A DNA stretch of 64,000 nt from Bolinopsis microptera (Eukaryota > Ctenophora > Tentaculata > Lobata > Bolinopsidae): assembly GCF_026151205.1 (NCBI RefSeq), contig NC_087076.1:14741675-14805674 (forward strand). The letters run 5' to 3'. The notes below the pieces were generated by a model that saw nothing but the letters and a program-made list of their open reading frames with translations, did no database searches and was not told where the DNA came from. The position numbers and the translations under genes were made by a program. Positions 11,174 through 24,600 of this stretch are shown piece after piece; the first letter of the stretch is position 1; each line of letters starts with the position of its first letter.

Positions 11174-11199
11174 TGATTACGTAATATGTGAACGACCCC
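11174..11199 (-). repeat. Right 26-bp terminal inverted repeat
   Basis: It is the perfect reverse complement of 1692-1717 and ends CGACCCC, followed by ATA. Confidence 0.85.
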
Positions 11200-12595
11200 A
11201 TACTAAAAATACTCTAGCACAATTGTAACTGCAGTTTTACAGAACTCTAAATGCTTAATATGAACACACTTGCAGGTACCACCCGTATTCACACTCAGAC
11301 CTGAGTTTAGTCATTCTCCGATACGAGATTGGGGACTGTAGTCAGTGTAATAAGCGCCAAGCGCGAGCACAGAACTTTTTTTCTCCGATTTCGATAAATT
11401 TGTCTAAAAATGTGAATAAAATAAATTCACCGTGTAGCAATTTTCGCTAAAAATGCTACACGGCGCTTGTTCGCCACGCGTGCTTTTTTCGCGCAAATTT
11501 TTAGTTTTTGGCTTGATTCACGATGTCAATCCTTCGCACTCGCAGCTCGGTGAGGCACAGTGGTGCATCTCGCCGATCTACCGAAGTGGTTGCGAGAAGC
11601 ATTATTTGATGCGCGCGCGACCCAGTAGTGCATCGCGCTACAAAACACAAGGGTCCCCCCTCGTGTGAAATTTTTGTGCTTCAAATATTACAATTTCGGT
11701 ACTAAAAGTTGCATCTGACTAAGCTCATTACGATCCTGTATGAACAATGAATTATTTCAAAATATTCAATATGTTAGGAGTTATAGGCATTTTAAGCAAT
11801 AAATTACCCATTTTTCGTCCTTTGTACACTCTTGCGATGCACAAAAGGCCCACATACAGCTCGACGTTATCGTGCTACACGGTGAATTTTCATTATTCAC
11901 ACTTAGAGGCAACTTTTGGTACCAAATTTATCAAAATCAGAGACAAAAAATTCTGTGCCAGCTCATGGCGCTTATTACATAGACTACTGGTTCTATAAAC
12001 AAACAAATCTGTAAATTTGATAATTTAGCTATTTAATTTGTATCTATTACACCAAACAAGTTTCACTTTCTCTGGCTAAATAAAAGGTTGTATCACCAAT
12101 CACCAATCACGTCGTGACCCCAATTGTAATTGTCGTTTCACTAAGTCCCCTATATACTTATAGTATCGTGTCCACGATACACAATACAGCCGTCTACAAC
12201 GTATGACAAGGCAAGATATCGGCGAAAAACAGTCTCTGTCACGTGATATGACCCCGATAGGACCATGTAAGGAAGTTGGTCCAATTTCTCGTTAGGGTTT
12301 TTGATCGATAACCCTGAAACTTTCAGGATATATTCTAGAAGAGGTCACTTTTAGGGCAGTGACCGAACCTGCCCATTTTCCCACGGTTTGTCGACTTTTG
12401 TCACATATTGTCAAATCTAGTCACATCTTGTCGTAAAACTGTCATGACATTGGGCACTCTCGGTTCCTGCCCCAAGAGGTTGCCTGGACTGTGGACAGAA
12501 TTTCCGAATTTCGAAATGAGCCTTAACATTTTATATCAGATTTTCAAAATCTTGAAACTCGGTCATAAATAATGTCAATAGCTGACCATTTTTAG
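11200..12595. other. Intergenic, dispersed repeats, no gene
   Basis: No gene is recognised. Positions 11516-11600 match the GACGATGTCAA family seen at 349-410. Positions 12211-12297 recur at 40111-40195 with the same order of landmarks (GGCGAAAAAC, CACGTGATATGACC, CCAATTTCTCGTTAGGGTT). The segment just before 12596 may be the 5' part of the retrotransposon that follows. Confidence 0.5.
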
Positions 12596-15429
12596 ATGTT
12601 TTTAATGGTCCGTTCGAGTAATGTCAGCGGTGGAGACGGTGGTGACGCCAACTCCAACATATTTAACCCGAAGAAGAAATCATTTGTATCAACAACCATT
12701 GTATTAATGATCAGCTTCGCCACATTTAACATCCGTGGGCTCGGTGTTCAGCAAGATGATAGCCTACATAGTAAACGTGAGTTACTAGGATTAGACTGTG
12801 AAAAGTACAATGTCGACATCTGCGCTCTGCAGGAAACTAAAGTCACCGAATCAGACAGCCTTGTTTTGCGCAACGGTTTTAACTTGTTTCTGTTCGAGCA
12901 GTTGGAAAGTCGCCATGGAGGCTTGGGTTTTATAATCAGTCCTCGCATGATGAACTATGTGGTTTGCTGGAAGTTGATACATGTTTCGTATCCAAATATC
13001 AGAGATATTCCGCCTTCGGCGGCGCGCGAAAAGTGGCATGCAACGTATGTCAAGCTGGAAGTACATCAGTGACCGGGTATGCTATGTCGATATTTGCATC
13101 CCCTCACGTAGCGGTACACCCCTACGTTGCAGGGTGATCAATGCCTACTGTCCACATCAGGGGCTAGTCCGTAAAAATCCAGTTGTTTTGGATAACTTTT
13201 ATGGGCAGCTAAGAGAGGCTAAGAATGTACCCTCTAATGTGGAGTTGCAATTTCTGGGTGACTTTAATTCAAAACTGGGTAAATTATCCCCTTCTGATAT
13301 TGAACAGGGTTTTGGTAGATATATGGGGAAATACGGAATGGGAGTAAGGAACGAAAATGGTTCTAGATTACTGGATTTTATCTCAGAAAATAATCTGTTT
13401 GCTGTGAACACTAGTTTTATACAACCTAGCAGACGTGTTACATCATTTACTGGTTGGCGGAAGGATTGGTCGGCTGGTCGGTACAGTAAGAAGACACTGC
13501 CTGTATACTCTCAAATAGATTACATACTATGCCGAAATAGATCTAAGTGTCTTTTGACTCAATCAAGAACTTATGCTGGTACTAAAACATTTTCAGATCA
13601 TAGACTTGTCATTGCTCGCATCAATTTCAGCAACATTCATCTTTGTTTCAAACCTAAACAACGTCGTGTTCCTTCTTATAATATATCAGAACTTGTAAGC
13701 AACAAAGATATGCAACATAAATATCACTTGGCCCTTGAAGGCAAGTTCTCAAATTTTGTGACCAGCAACGATCCAAATGCCGACCTTCAATTTTCAAAAT
13801 CTTATGTCTCATATTCATGATGCTGCCAATGTTTCCATCGGCCCAAAACCTAAAGCTCGCTTGAAACATCACAGCAGTGATGACACTCTCAAAGAGCTTG
13901 TTGAAAAGCGTCACGATCTCCGACAGCTACTTAACAATAATCAATCTCTTGATCGAACTACATTGAGGTCATCCATCAACCACCTCACTAATAGTATCCA
14001 GAAAAGATTAGTTGAAGTGAGGTCTGCTCAAGCTGATCAGACCTATAGTGATATTACTAACACAAACGATTCAAGGAAAATGTTTGAAGCCAAAAAAACC
14101 TATTGGTCCTCTGAAGAATTTACGTCCACTCACCTTGTCCAATGCAGCCAGAAAAATTCTGTCTATGGCTACTCTTAAAAGGATAGAAGAAAAAGTGAAC
14201 GCCTTCACTGGTCCATGGCAGTGCGCATATAAACGCGCTCGTTCTTGTGCTGATATTTATTATATATATTAATTGTTTGGTGTCAGCGAGTTCTACTGTC
14301 AGTTGTCCAAAGAAAGAAATGGGAGTATCATCGCATGGGCATTGATATGTCTAGTGCATTTGACACGATCAAACGCACTACGATTCTTGAACTCCTGAAA
14401 CTGTGTGGCTGTACTGAGGATGAGCTGAGGATTGTCCGGTTGTTGTTGTCCAACACAAAGCTACGGATGAAGGTAAATGGAGTTCTTTCAGCCGAGTTTT
14501 TAAGTCTCCTTGGAGCTTTCCAAGGTGACTGTCTATCCGGCTGTATGTTCACCCTTGTCTTGGCTGGTGCTTTGAATGAACTTAGATGGACTATAACAAT
14601 CAGTTTAGATAGGCCGATCCCCCCGATTACTATTGCTGGCCTTCCACTTGACACTGAATATGCTGATGATGTTGACTTCAATGATGAAGAGGAAGACAAC
14701 TTGAGAGCTATTTTGCCCCCGGCAACAGCTATACTCGAGAAATGGAACCTCTTTGTCAATGAAGACAAAACGGACTTCACTCATGTTTATTTAGCTAGTA
14801 CGGGTGAAGTCGACAGTGATGGAAAATTAGTGTCGGGGAATGAAGCATGGAGGAAAAGTATCACTCTAGGGTCCGTCTTGTGTAGCAAAGCTGATATTCA
14901 GCGTCGCATAAACCTGGGATATGCTGCCTTTAACAATTACAAGAAGGCCTGGAGTGATAAACTGCCCCTAAACAAACGTCTAATACTGTATAATGCTTTA
15001 GTCGTATCGGTTCTTATGTACAACTCATCCTGTTGGGCCGTCCCCAAAATATTCCTTGAAAAACTAGATGTTGTTCACCGCAGACATCTTCGCACTATTT
15101 TGAATATAAAGTACCCAGGAGTCATCTCCAACAAAAACTTGTATAAACGCTGCAATGCTGAACCATTGTCAGAAAAAGTGGCCCGTAGTCGGTGGAGAAT
15201 GTTAGGACATGTTTTGCGGGGTCCTATTGACGGACCAGCGTTTTCTTCCCTCATTTTTGCCATCAATACACTGGACTTACCAGGGAGAAGAGGAAGACCC
15301 CAAAGCAATCTATTCTCGCTGATTGTGCATGATTTATGTAAAAGAAATCTTTATTTAAATAGTATCTTTGACCTGCATTATCTTCGTAATTTGAGTTATG
15401 AAAAGAGATATTGGCGGAAATTGCAATGA
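12596..15429 (+). pseudogene. Broken non-LTR retrotransposon: endonuclease and reverse transcriptase
   Basis: The frames at 12596-13072, 12981-13820, 13777-14178, 14048-14272 and 14335-15429 together read as one APE-type endonuclease plus reverse transcriptase polyprotein. Visible landmarks are FNIRG and ALQETK (endonuclease N-terminus), LGDFNSKLG, FSDHR, then LRPLTLSNAARKIL (RT start), GIDMSSAFDTI, FQGDCLSG and the active-site box YADDVDF near 14657. The C-terminal part has the RRGRP motif near 15282. Four frame breaks make it inactive; the first is explained by the inserted element at 12974-13053. The clade is uncertain; an RTE-like or related family is possible. No poly-A tail was recognised after 15429. 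Confidence 0.85.
12974..13053. mobile_element. 80-bp miniature TIR element, copy B
   Basis: It is flanked by a perfect 8-bp duplication GCTGGAAG (12966-12973 and 13054-13061) and matches copy A at 1053-1152 outside the hairpin. It carries one hairpin CCGCC-TTC-GGCGG followed by CGCGCG, where copy A has an additional CGCGCGC-TTC-GCGCGCG hairpin and an AT insertion. It lies inside the endonuclease region of the retrotransposon. Element plus duplication adds 88 bases, which shifts the frame by one; omitting them joins the two flanking frames. Confidence 0.85.
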
Positions 15430-18400
15430 AGTTTTTAATTTTTAGTTTTTGTTTTAGGGAAAGATTAGACTTGGGCGTTGTTTTTTAAACTATCCCTTGT
15501 TTAGAACTTTGATTTAATAATATAGCTGACTATGATATATAATTTTTGAGAAGGGCGGCTCTTTTGAGCAGATACTTAACATCAATTCGAAGAAGTATTA
15601 GAAATAAAACTCTAAAAATTGCAGCAAATTTTATTAAAAATGTGCACACGTAAGGTAGTTGGCTTAAAAACATACATTGTGTTACTTAACGGTCAAACAT
15701 ACAGTTACCTTCACTATTGTTAACAAGATAAATATAATGAAAACTGAAACTTGTCAGAACTGGACGATTCTGCGGCATGCATTTCCTGAAGTGTCCAAAT
15801 TATATGAAGTCTACTAATCGAGTTTTAAGTTACTCTTCTGGTGTTGTGTGTAATGAATTGTGATGGGTGAAAATTGTGAATCAAAATACTAGAAAGGGTG
15901 TAGTTTGGCATGTTACTTCTGAATAAATCTGATGCTACAAACAGTCACATGCCTTCTTACTGTAACATTTAAAAGTTTTAAAAAGAGCAACGTTATGTGT
16001 ATTCTCATATTATAAGCAACTTAACAGCAAAACAAGACATATTTTGACAAATCCTCTTTACAAGATCCCAGCTGCAGATTCCCTTTGATTCTAGACCGCC
16101 ACATTTCACCTCTACCGCAAGGAATCTAAATCTATCGAAAGCTAAGTCAATTGGAGGCATTCTTTCCGCGCAGCTCAACTGTATAAAAACCTGAACAGTC
16201 AGCTGTACCACCTTAGAATTCGTTTGGAATCTGCAGTTGGAGTAAAAATGTCAGAAATCTCTGGCAAATGTGAAGTTTCGAATTCAGAGGTAATTTTGAC
16301 GAATTTTAACAACTTCCGAACAATTTTAAATTACGAAACTAACTCCAAAACATCAAAAATTCAGACGAAAGACGTAAATATTATAAACATATACCATATA
16401 TTATATTGTTATCAATACTTGTCGTTGAGATGTGTTCATTAGTCCTGGAGTGGTGTATAAACACATTCAATGTACACAATAATGAGCTTGCTGAACGTAC
16501 TTAGTATACTGAAACTAAAAACCATATTAACTGCATACACTTAATCTTCTACAAAGTGATAATAGAGCTTAAAAACAATAAATCGTAGCTAAAAAGACAT
16601 GATATAATAACTCTTCAAAAATTGTTTGCCTTTACTTAATTAACCGAAAGTCTTGCTCACTTTGACACCATAGCATTATTATCTGTTATACTCATTCAAT
16701 ACTTGCATGTCAAATAATTGTTAAATTCAAATAGTCGACTGTGCCAGGTCTTTTTAAAACAAGTAATTAAGTTATTAAGTTCCACGAAAAAGCATTAGTG
16801 TCACATTAAAAAAGTACCAATATTCCTGGGGGGGGAGCAACGTGAAGCTTACAGACCATCCCGACTGTGCTAGACTCTACTCTAGTATATTCTGTTTTAC
16901 CAGCTAAATTTAATTTCTAATAGTTGGGCCGGCCAGATAGGTGGAAGATTCGCCGAAAGTGCTAATCACATCTTGAAACTTTAGAGCTTAAATACATTAG
17001 TATTACATGCTATTTGAGGCCTTGAATATGTACGTGTTGAATTAATTCATCCGTCTGAACTTTAAATAGAGGATTGTCGACGTTGCTCCCCCACGAGATC
17101 TTCTAAAAATAGCAGCAAGTTATCGCTAGCTAAAATCTACTTATTGTATTACTATGAAAGGAATAATCACTGATAGGTTTTAACAAAAGACGAATTAGAA
17201 TCATACGTCGCTTCACGTTACTTTGGTCAACCCCACTGTCAACCGTTTTGTGCCTGTGATAATAAGAATCGAGATACCCAATATTTTAAACATCGACAAA
17301 TAGTAGAATTTTAATAAAAATTTTAAACTTAACAATTGATTCTAAATCGTTGTTCAACATATCAACTTAAAAAACATGCATTAGGAGAATCGCTAAATAA
17401 TAAATACTAAAATCGTACACTAAAATTAATATTATATGGTATCGCTCAAAATGTATGCAAACTTAGCGACATCATCAACAATAATGTAAATTACTCCTGG
17501 TACTAAATCACCTCAAATACAGAAATTCTAAAATAATACTTAATCGAGTAACATGTATTTGAAAATCTCAACCTTCGGTTTTCAATGCGTTCAGAAAATG
17601 TCAGTTGGCCTTTTAAAATTAAAACGACAAGGGGCGTGAAGAGTTACAATTTGAACCAAAGCAAAATAACTTAAACTGGAAATACTGGATACTTGAGGCT
17701 GACCAGCTATTGACAAAATAGTAGTCTTTTAGTCCGAGTGTTAGAAACAGCGCAGAGCCCCGGTAAAAAACAAAGCTAAAAATGTAGAAAACATACGCGA
17801 CTTCAGCCGTTACTTTAGGTTCAAACCCGCACTTTCAACCGTTGTGCACTGTGATAAATAAGAATCGAGATACCCTAATATTTTAAAACATCCGACAAAA
17901 ATAGGTAGAATATATTTAATAAAAATTTTAAAACTACAAAACAATTGATTCTAAACGTTTTCAAACATAGTTCCAACTTTAAAAACATGCATTAGAGAGA
18001 AATACCAGTACTAAATAATAAATACTAAATTCGTTACACTAAAATTAATATTATTATTGGTATCGCTCAAAATGTATGCGAAACTTAAGCGACATCAGTC
18101 AACACAAATAATGTAAATTTACTCCTGGTACTAAATCCACCGTCAAAACAAATTCTTAAAAATAATACTTAATTCGATAACATTGTTTTGAAAATACCTC
18201 AACTCCTTTCCGGTTTTCAATGCGTCGAAAATGTCAGTATTGGACCTTTTTAAAAATTAAAAGCGGAAAGGAGGTGCGTAGGAAGGAAAGTATACATATG
18301 TTAACCATAAATTCAACAATAACTTAAACTGGAACATTACTTGATATACTTATTCATAAACTTTATATCCATATATTCAAACAATGAGAGCAGTAAACGC

Positions 18401-18647
18401 GACAAAATTCTACGAAAGTTTTTTTCTAAATATATCGTTTCACCTGTTAACAACATAATCAGCCAAAAACACAGAGATCTACAGAAGTCACGTCAACTTC
18501 CGTGTATGTAAGTTTCATGAAACAATCAATTGTGTGCAGATTGTGAATAACAGGCAAGCATTAACAACTTGTGTACAGTTATATTAGGTTAATGTGTGAA
18601 AGGAGAGTCGAAGTAGTGAGGTACAAGGGATGAGGTAGGGTGTAGTT
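15430..18647. other. 3' flank of retrotransposon and MEIOC-like gene, no gene seen
   Basis: AT-rich sequence without a supported coding region. Frames at 16005 and 16224 are short and lack recognisable motifs. The notable content is the near-duplicate pair at 17210-17640 and 17800-18265. The 3' UTR of the minus-strand MEIOC-like gene probably lies just below 18648. Confidence 0.5.
17210..18265. repeat. Two indel-rich copies of a ~450-bp segment
   Basis: Positions 17210-17640 and 17800-18265 share the same landmarks in order (AAGAATCGAGATACCC, ACATGCATTAG, GGTATCGCTCAAAATGTATG, ACTCCTGGTACTAAATC, TTTTCAATGCGT). They differ by dozens of one- or two-base gaps, many in homopolymers. The copies lie in direct orientation about 590 bp apart. 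Confidence 0.8.
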
Positions 18648-21600
18648 CTAGTTGGTCTTTTCCTGTTGTAGCACAGTAACCATCATGAATAGGTTGGAGC
18701 GTACGGTCTTGGTGTGCTTTGAGTAGAGTTCCAATGTCTGAATCAGCTTTCGAACTGTGATGAGAAGAAAATTAGCTCCAGTCACATATTCTGTTGTTTA
18801 AAACATGGGAAATATCCAAAAATATAAGATTGAATACGGGAAATGGTGCTGCGTTTTTGTAAGTTATTTGTCAACACATACAACTAAAAACGTCAGAATA
18901 ACTTTAGGACGTGACTTACTTGTCTCTTCATTGCATAGTCCGTGGACTGGGTGAATCTGTCTTCTTAAATCTAGCATCTCCCTGCATATCTCATCCAACA
19001 TCGCAACGAACTTTTTAATCGTGGTCCTCATTATTATTCCACTCTGTGAGACTTTCTCAACGTTGTCAACAAAAGCAACAATCTGGGGGAGATATTGTCA
19101 GTTTGCAGTGAAAATACGGCAAAAGGAAAGTAAACGACGTCACTATCAAGGGATATCTCAGAGCAGAATCAGTGTAGCAGTAGAAAAAGCGGAAAGTAAC
19201 TTTGAGATATTTCATGGCATATATTCATTATTCATGACGTCAGCAAATTTTGATTAGAGATTGTTCATCGGGACAGGGGTTTTCTATTTTAGTACGATAG
19301 GTGACCGGACCGGAAGTTAAGGGCATCTTAGCCTTCTCGACGTAAATCACAATAGAACCGGATGGGTATATAATATATATGTGCAGAAATTAAGATAAAA
19401 AGTATTACGTAACAGGCGAAAGATACCCTACGCCGCCAGGGAACTAGACAGAAAAATGAACTAGTGTCTGTTCTCACACAACTGGCACTTACCATGGCGT
19501 GCGTAGACTCTGTATTCTGAATCAGCAGATCCAGCTTAAATGGGGACTTGTGTTTGGGCTGGACTGGTACAGGCTTCACAAAATCTTTGAACAGTGCGGA
19601 AACCTCGAATTCGTACTGAAAATTATATCGGTTAGCAAATGTCAGGAGGCAGGAGTGTTGACATCACAATGATAAGACTAATGGAGTGTTAAATATAAAT
19701 TTTAAACCAACTCCTCAAATGAGTATGACTGCATCACAAATGATAGCAGAGCTGAGACCAATACATTTGTTACATGCTTGGATGGATAAGCTGATTGAAG
19801 CACAACTAATAGAACATGATTAGTATATGAGGCAACACCTGCTATTGATTGGAAACTATAGTATAGTTAATTAACACTTACTCCACTAACGGATAAAGAG
19901 AAAATAGAACAGATGCAGTAGCACGTGTGCGCGCAGGGTGCCGCGCGCAAATAATGTAAGCAGTACTGTACTCACAATACAATGCGATGAACAAAAAAGC
20001 GCAATTTTTCCAACAAAGAGAACAATAGCAAAATCACGGAGCTTGTAACGCGATTGCTGTAGAACACACAACATGATATCTCATGTCAGAGCTATTCTAA
20101 GACTTCATGAAGTCTATAAAATAACGTAATCGTAACTAACGGGATAGCTTCGGAGTAATAGCAGTCTTATCATGGCATGTTCGGGCAACATATAAACTAG
20201 CAGTTCTTACCTTTTTCTGTTCTCTGCTGAGTTGGAGGAGTTGACTCCAGCAGGTTTCAATTGTGGTGAGCAATATTTTACTGTCGGGAGAGATCTGAAA
20301 GAAAACACAAGATTAAACCCATATCCCTGACAGTTACCTTCTTCAGCTAGTCTTTATCTAATAATTAGTATAATGCTTCTTTAAACAAAACAAGATGAGA
20401 TAATTTTGGCAGTGAAGCAGTACTTAATCTATTTAGCCAGAATCTCATAATTAGATCCGCCCTCATGAAATTGCGTGGTACTGATATAACTGCCCCTTTG
20501 GGAAGGCTCATGCTATCACTGCCTATTATGATTCAAGTCTAGGAGGCCAGGACAGCCAGTATTTATGTAAAAGCAGACATGATTTATGGAGATGCTAGAG
20601 TTTTTAATCGTTATGGAAAATACAAATCATGATGGAAAAACTGAGATTACATTGGTAGCCAACAGACTTGTCAGTGATAAGTATATCTGGTTAAAATGTA
20701 ACCTGTGGTTGTTGAGTGGGTAAGGGACACTCCATCTGATTGTTGAAAGAGAGAGGCAGTTTCTTGTGATGGTTAAGGGAGATGACATTGGGTGCCGCAC
20801 TCGGGTACAACTTGTTGGGGGAAGAGGGAAAACACCTGAAATTTGAGAACAGTGTCAGTATCATTAATTAATTAAGGTACTTTTCATAACTGGAGGGAGC
20901 TAAAATCTTGGCTCGGGCGATTGATTTTGCGACAAGTGAGGAGCTGTGAATGTGTCATGTCTCTTCTTTCAGGAGGTTTATTGTAAGAGTTGAGAGGTGA
21001 CAAACAACAAATGTTTGTTTTGACACGTGACGCAAATTTTCGTACATGCAAGTCGCTGTCACGTGTCAGAACAAAATAAGTATATCGTACGTATATAGTA
21101 CGGCACTTCAAGTATAATTAAAAGGTCCATTAAAAATTGCAGCACCTAGATGTCCCACGGGTGCAGTTAAATGACTGCAAGGAATTGCTCCAATGATCAC
21201 GCCGCTTCTAACACCTAACTACGGTGCACAAGCAAAGCTACGGCTTGTAGGGCGAGGTGTTAGAATGAGCATGTGGACCGTTCCTGCATGACACATCATT
21301 TGACCAAAAGAGCGCACAACTCCTTTACACATAAATCCGTATGATATCAAGGTAGTCTCTCTCTCGCCCTTTGAGGATAAAGTAACGCGGGAGAAGACGC
21401 ACTTTGATACAGGGTTTAACTACTATCACCGAGATAATGTGTAAAGTTCTGGACCACACCTTTTAGTCTGAGTAGCGTATCACCGCGATTGTTTTTCAAG
21501 CAACCTAATTTACTTTGACCCGTAAATATATTGATGATCTCTTGGTGATCGGTTGAAAGTTCAAATTACAGCTATGATCTGGTAATAGGAAAACCTTGGG

Positions 21601-24600
21601 AGGTTTTGGAAGTAAGGTCTGGTAATGTAATTTAAATGCAATGGCTACCTAATGATTGCGGTGCACGAGGATTTGATTAAATTTGTCGAGTACAGGTATA
21701 TATAAAATATATAATGGTGTGTCCGAATCAGGATTCATTATCTTATACACGTGATCCGAGACATAACATGACTGTTACATTATAGTGTAGTATTGACCTG
21801 ATTGACAGATTGAAATAACACCTTGCGTTACATAAATCAACCAATCAGAGCTCAGTATCGCGACCATGTCAGCCAATAGGAGGCCAGGAACAATATCACG
21901 TGATTTATCAGTCAAGGTGGGTGGTCACTCCTATCAGCTCTATCCGTGCATTTCAGTCACGTTCCAATGATCACTCGTAAAATCATGTGCTCGACACATT
22001 TAAACGTGACACTAATGACCAAATACTGAACTAAAAGGGTAAAAACTGTGCCACCCTCGTAAACCCAATTAAGAAAAAAAAACTTGAAGATCTTCGGACC
22101 GGGCTTCACTTCAAGGCGACTTAACAGTTAACATGTAATTTATACCACCGCAAAATATACCGTGTCTTCCCGTGAGCATGGCTTTGTGTTAATCGATATC
22201 TAAAATTCGATTAATCCCAAAATGTAACAGAATGTTCGTTTGAGAAGATTTCTCAACCTTTTACATATATAGGCATTATCTAATGACATTGAACGTTTCA
22301 AATTTTAAAGGTCTAGACTTAGATTTCAATGAGAGATGTAAGACAGAGGTAATAGGTTACCTGTTATCGTTGACATTCATAAAGCTCTGTTCTGCGAACT
22401 TTCTCCTCAGCAGACTCTGCTGAAGGACCTCCGCTGGGAGTCCTCTGTTCTGCTGCATCATTCCATTCATTCCACTAGAGACACGGTTCCCTCCGAAATT
22501 AGGGCTGTTCCCGAACCCGTTGAAGCCATTACCACCGTGATTTCCCATACCTCCCATGTTTCCCATTCCTCCCATGTTGTTCATGCCACCCATGTTGTTC
22601 ATGCCACCCATGTTGGTGGAGTGGTTGGTAATAGAACCGTGGTTTCCCATCGGACTATTGTTGGTCATGGCTCCCATGTTACCCATGGGACCAGTGTGGT
22701 TGTTGTTGTTGTTGAACTGTTGGTTGAAGTTGGAGGGAGAGAAGTGAGACTGAGGGGGGTTGGGAGCGGTGTTGTTATTGTGAGTAGGGACCGGGTTAAC
22801 AGTGTTTTTCTGATGGAGGCTAGTAGGCCAACCTCCATTAGTTGGCTGGGCCGGCAGCTGAGAAGCGGGCAGCTGGGAACCAGGAGCTAACTGCTTTCCT
22901 CCCCACTGCATGAACGCAGAATCTGAAAATAAAGTTGATTATTAGGTTGAAATGTTACGTAACCCGCCGGAACAAACACAGTTCCAGACAAATTATAATT
23001 CTACAGCCGATTTTAAACTACATAGGAGTAATAATAAGGGGTGGGGTAAGAGGCCTGGTCTGAAGCTTACAAAACGCCCGAGGCTCCTACTTGACAATAT
23101 AATGCTAATGTGCATGAAGAGATTCCCGTTCACCAGCTTCGTGAATATTAATATCTTTTAACTACAGTTGAGCGTGTCTAGAATGGATATGTCTGCTGGA
23201 GTCGAGGTATCTCTTAGACATCAGACTTTTCTAGGGTTGAGTACTGAGTTCGAGTAGGGGTTATTTTTACACTTGGATATTTTTACACTTTGGAGTTGAA
23301 ATTAGATTTTAGGGTTAGAGTAATGGCGGGATTTGAGTGTGAGCGTCGAGATAAAATTTCAGGAGTTAGTGATAACTTAAAACCACTATTTACTTGAGAT
23401 GATTAGAGGACCCTTTATCATAACCAAGTTCAAATGATTGTAATCTCTGATTTACTTCCATGAGGTCAGGGTGAAGTTTATTGACAATAGCCCGGAATAG
23501 AATTTAGACAAGTTTGAATTAGAATTACAGTTGGTAACATAATAACGCCACTAAATTCCAGCTACAGTCTCAAGTTTTAAAAAAGATATTCGAAATTTGG
23601 GAGTGAGTAGAACATTTAAAATGGTCCGTGTGGAGAAGTGTTGGTTGAAAAAAGAAACGATGTTACACAGCTAGAACGTACCTGTTGTCTCATCAGAAAA
23701 GGCAGAAAGAGGCGAGGAGAGGGTCTCTGAGTAAGAGCACTGGTACTCGTTGGACCACACTATTCCTGAATCACTAGACCTGAAATAGCCATCTGTTATT
23801 TTTGGTAATTATCAAGAAGTTTATTATTATAACTTAATTAGTAATAATGTTGTTTGTTATTAACATATTATGCAGAAGTTGATGACTAAATGACTTGTTA
23901 ATCTTGTATATTACTGGCATATTACATCTCTCAATCTGGAAAGAAGTGTAAATTTTAAAACGTCACATTTTTCATGGAGGGTTTGACCGTTGGGAGCGGT
24001 ATAAAAAAAAAAAAATTTTTCATGGAGGAGACGGAGGAGGTGTTACATGTAGTAAACCAGATGAGTGAGCGCCCTCAATAAATCGACAGTAACCGGAAAA
24101 TAATTAGGCAAATTCCTGATTTTCACCACCGGACACCGAGACTCTTTGACACACAGCCAATAACAACCGACCACCTTTGTGGAAATGATCTAAGAGACAG
24201 AAGAAGCGACCGTACACTTATATCCAAATTATCAATCATTCTACACCTCTAATAAATGTGTGAACTCTAACTTTCACACGGAATTTAAGTAGATGGTCCT
24301 CTTGAGACCAGTGTTTGCCTGGCAGAGATTAAGACTTTGGTGGGGGGTTGCAAGGTTAAAGAATTAGAAAGATTCAACCCTCAAGTTACTTCAACTGTAG
24401 CCAGATAGCTTGGCGCTCTTTTAAGGTATAATGATGGCGAGACTATAGGGTACATTGAAAATTAGACCGGTTGTATATTAATTAAAGCCGATGCAGCAGG
24501 ACGCCCCACGAAGACTTACTAGAGATTCCTGGCCCCTAATATTATATAATTTATCATCTAATTTCCTGCACAGATTAACCTGTACAAGACCCAGCCGACT

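Larger units (their letters stand above)
1692..11199. mobile_element. 9.5-kb TIR-bounded element filled with satellites
   Basis: The boundaries are 26-bp perfect terminal inverted repeats starting GGGGTCGTTCACATAT at 1692-1717 and 11174-11199. A possible 3-bp duplication ATA flanks it (1689-1691 and 11200-11202). Inside the ends are G runs of up to about 15 and repeated GATTACGTAAT words. The interior is tandem and inverted satellite units and four long palindromes, and I see no transposase or other long conserved frame. It could be one giant non-autonomous DNA transposon, or a smaller element expanded by later satellite amplification. The right-end motif GTGAACGACCCC recurs alone near 44251. 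Confidence 0.65.

Noticed and set aside
22537..22890. 117-codon plus-strand frame with many Val/His repeats
   Set aside because: It is the antisense shadow of the low-complexity exon 5 of the MEIOC-like gene.
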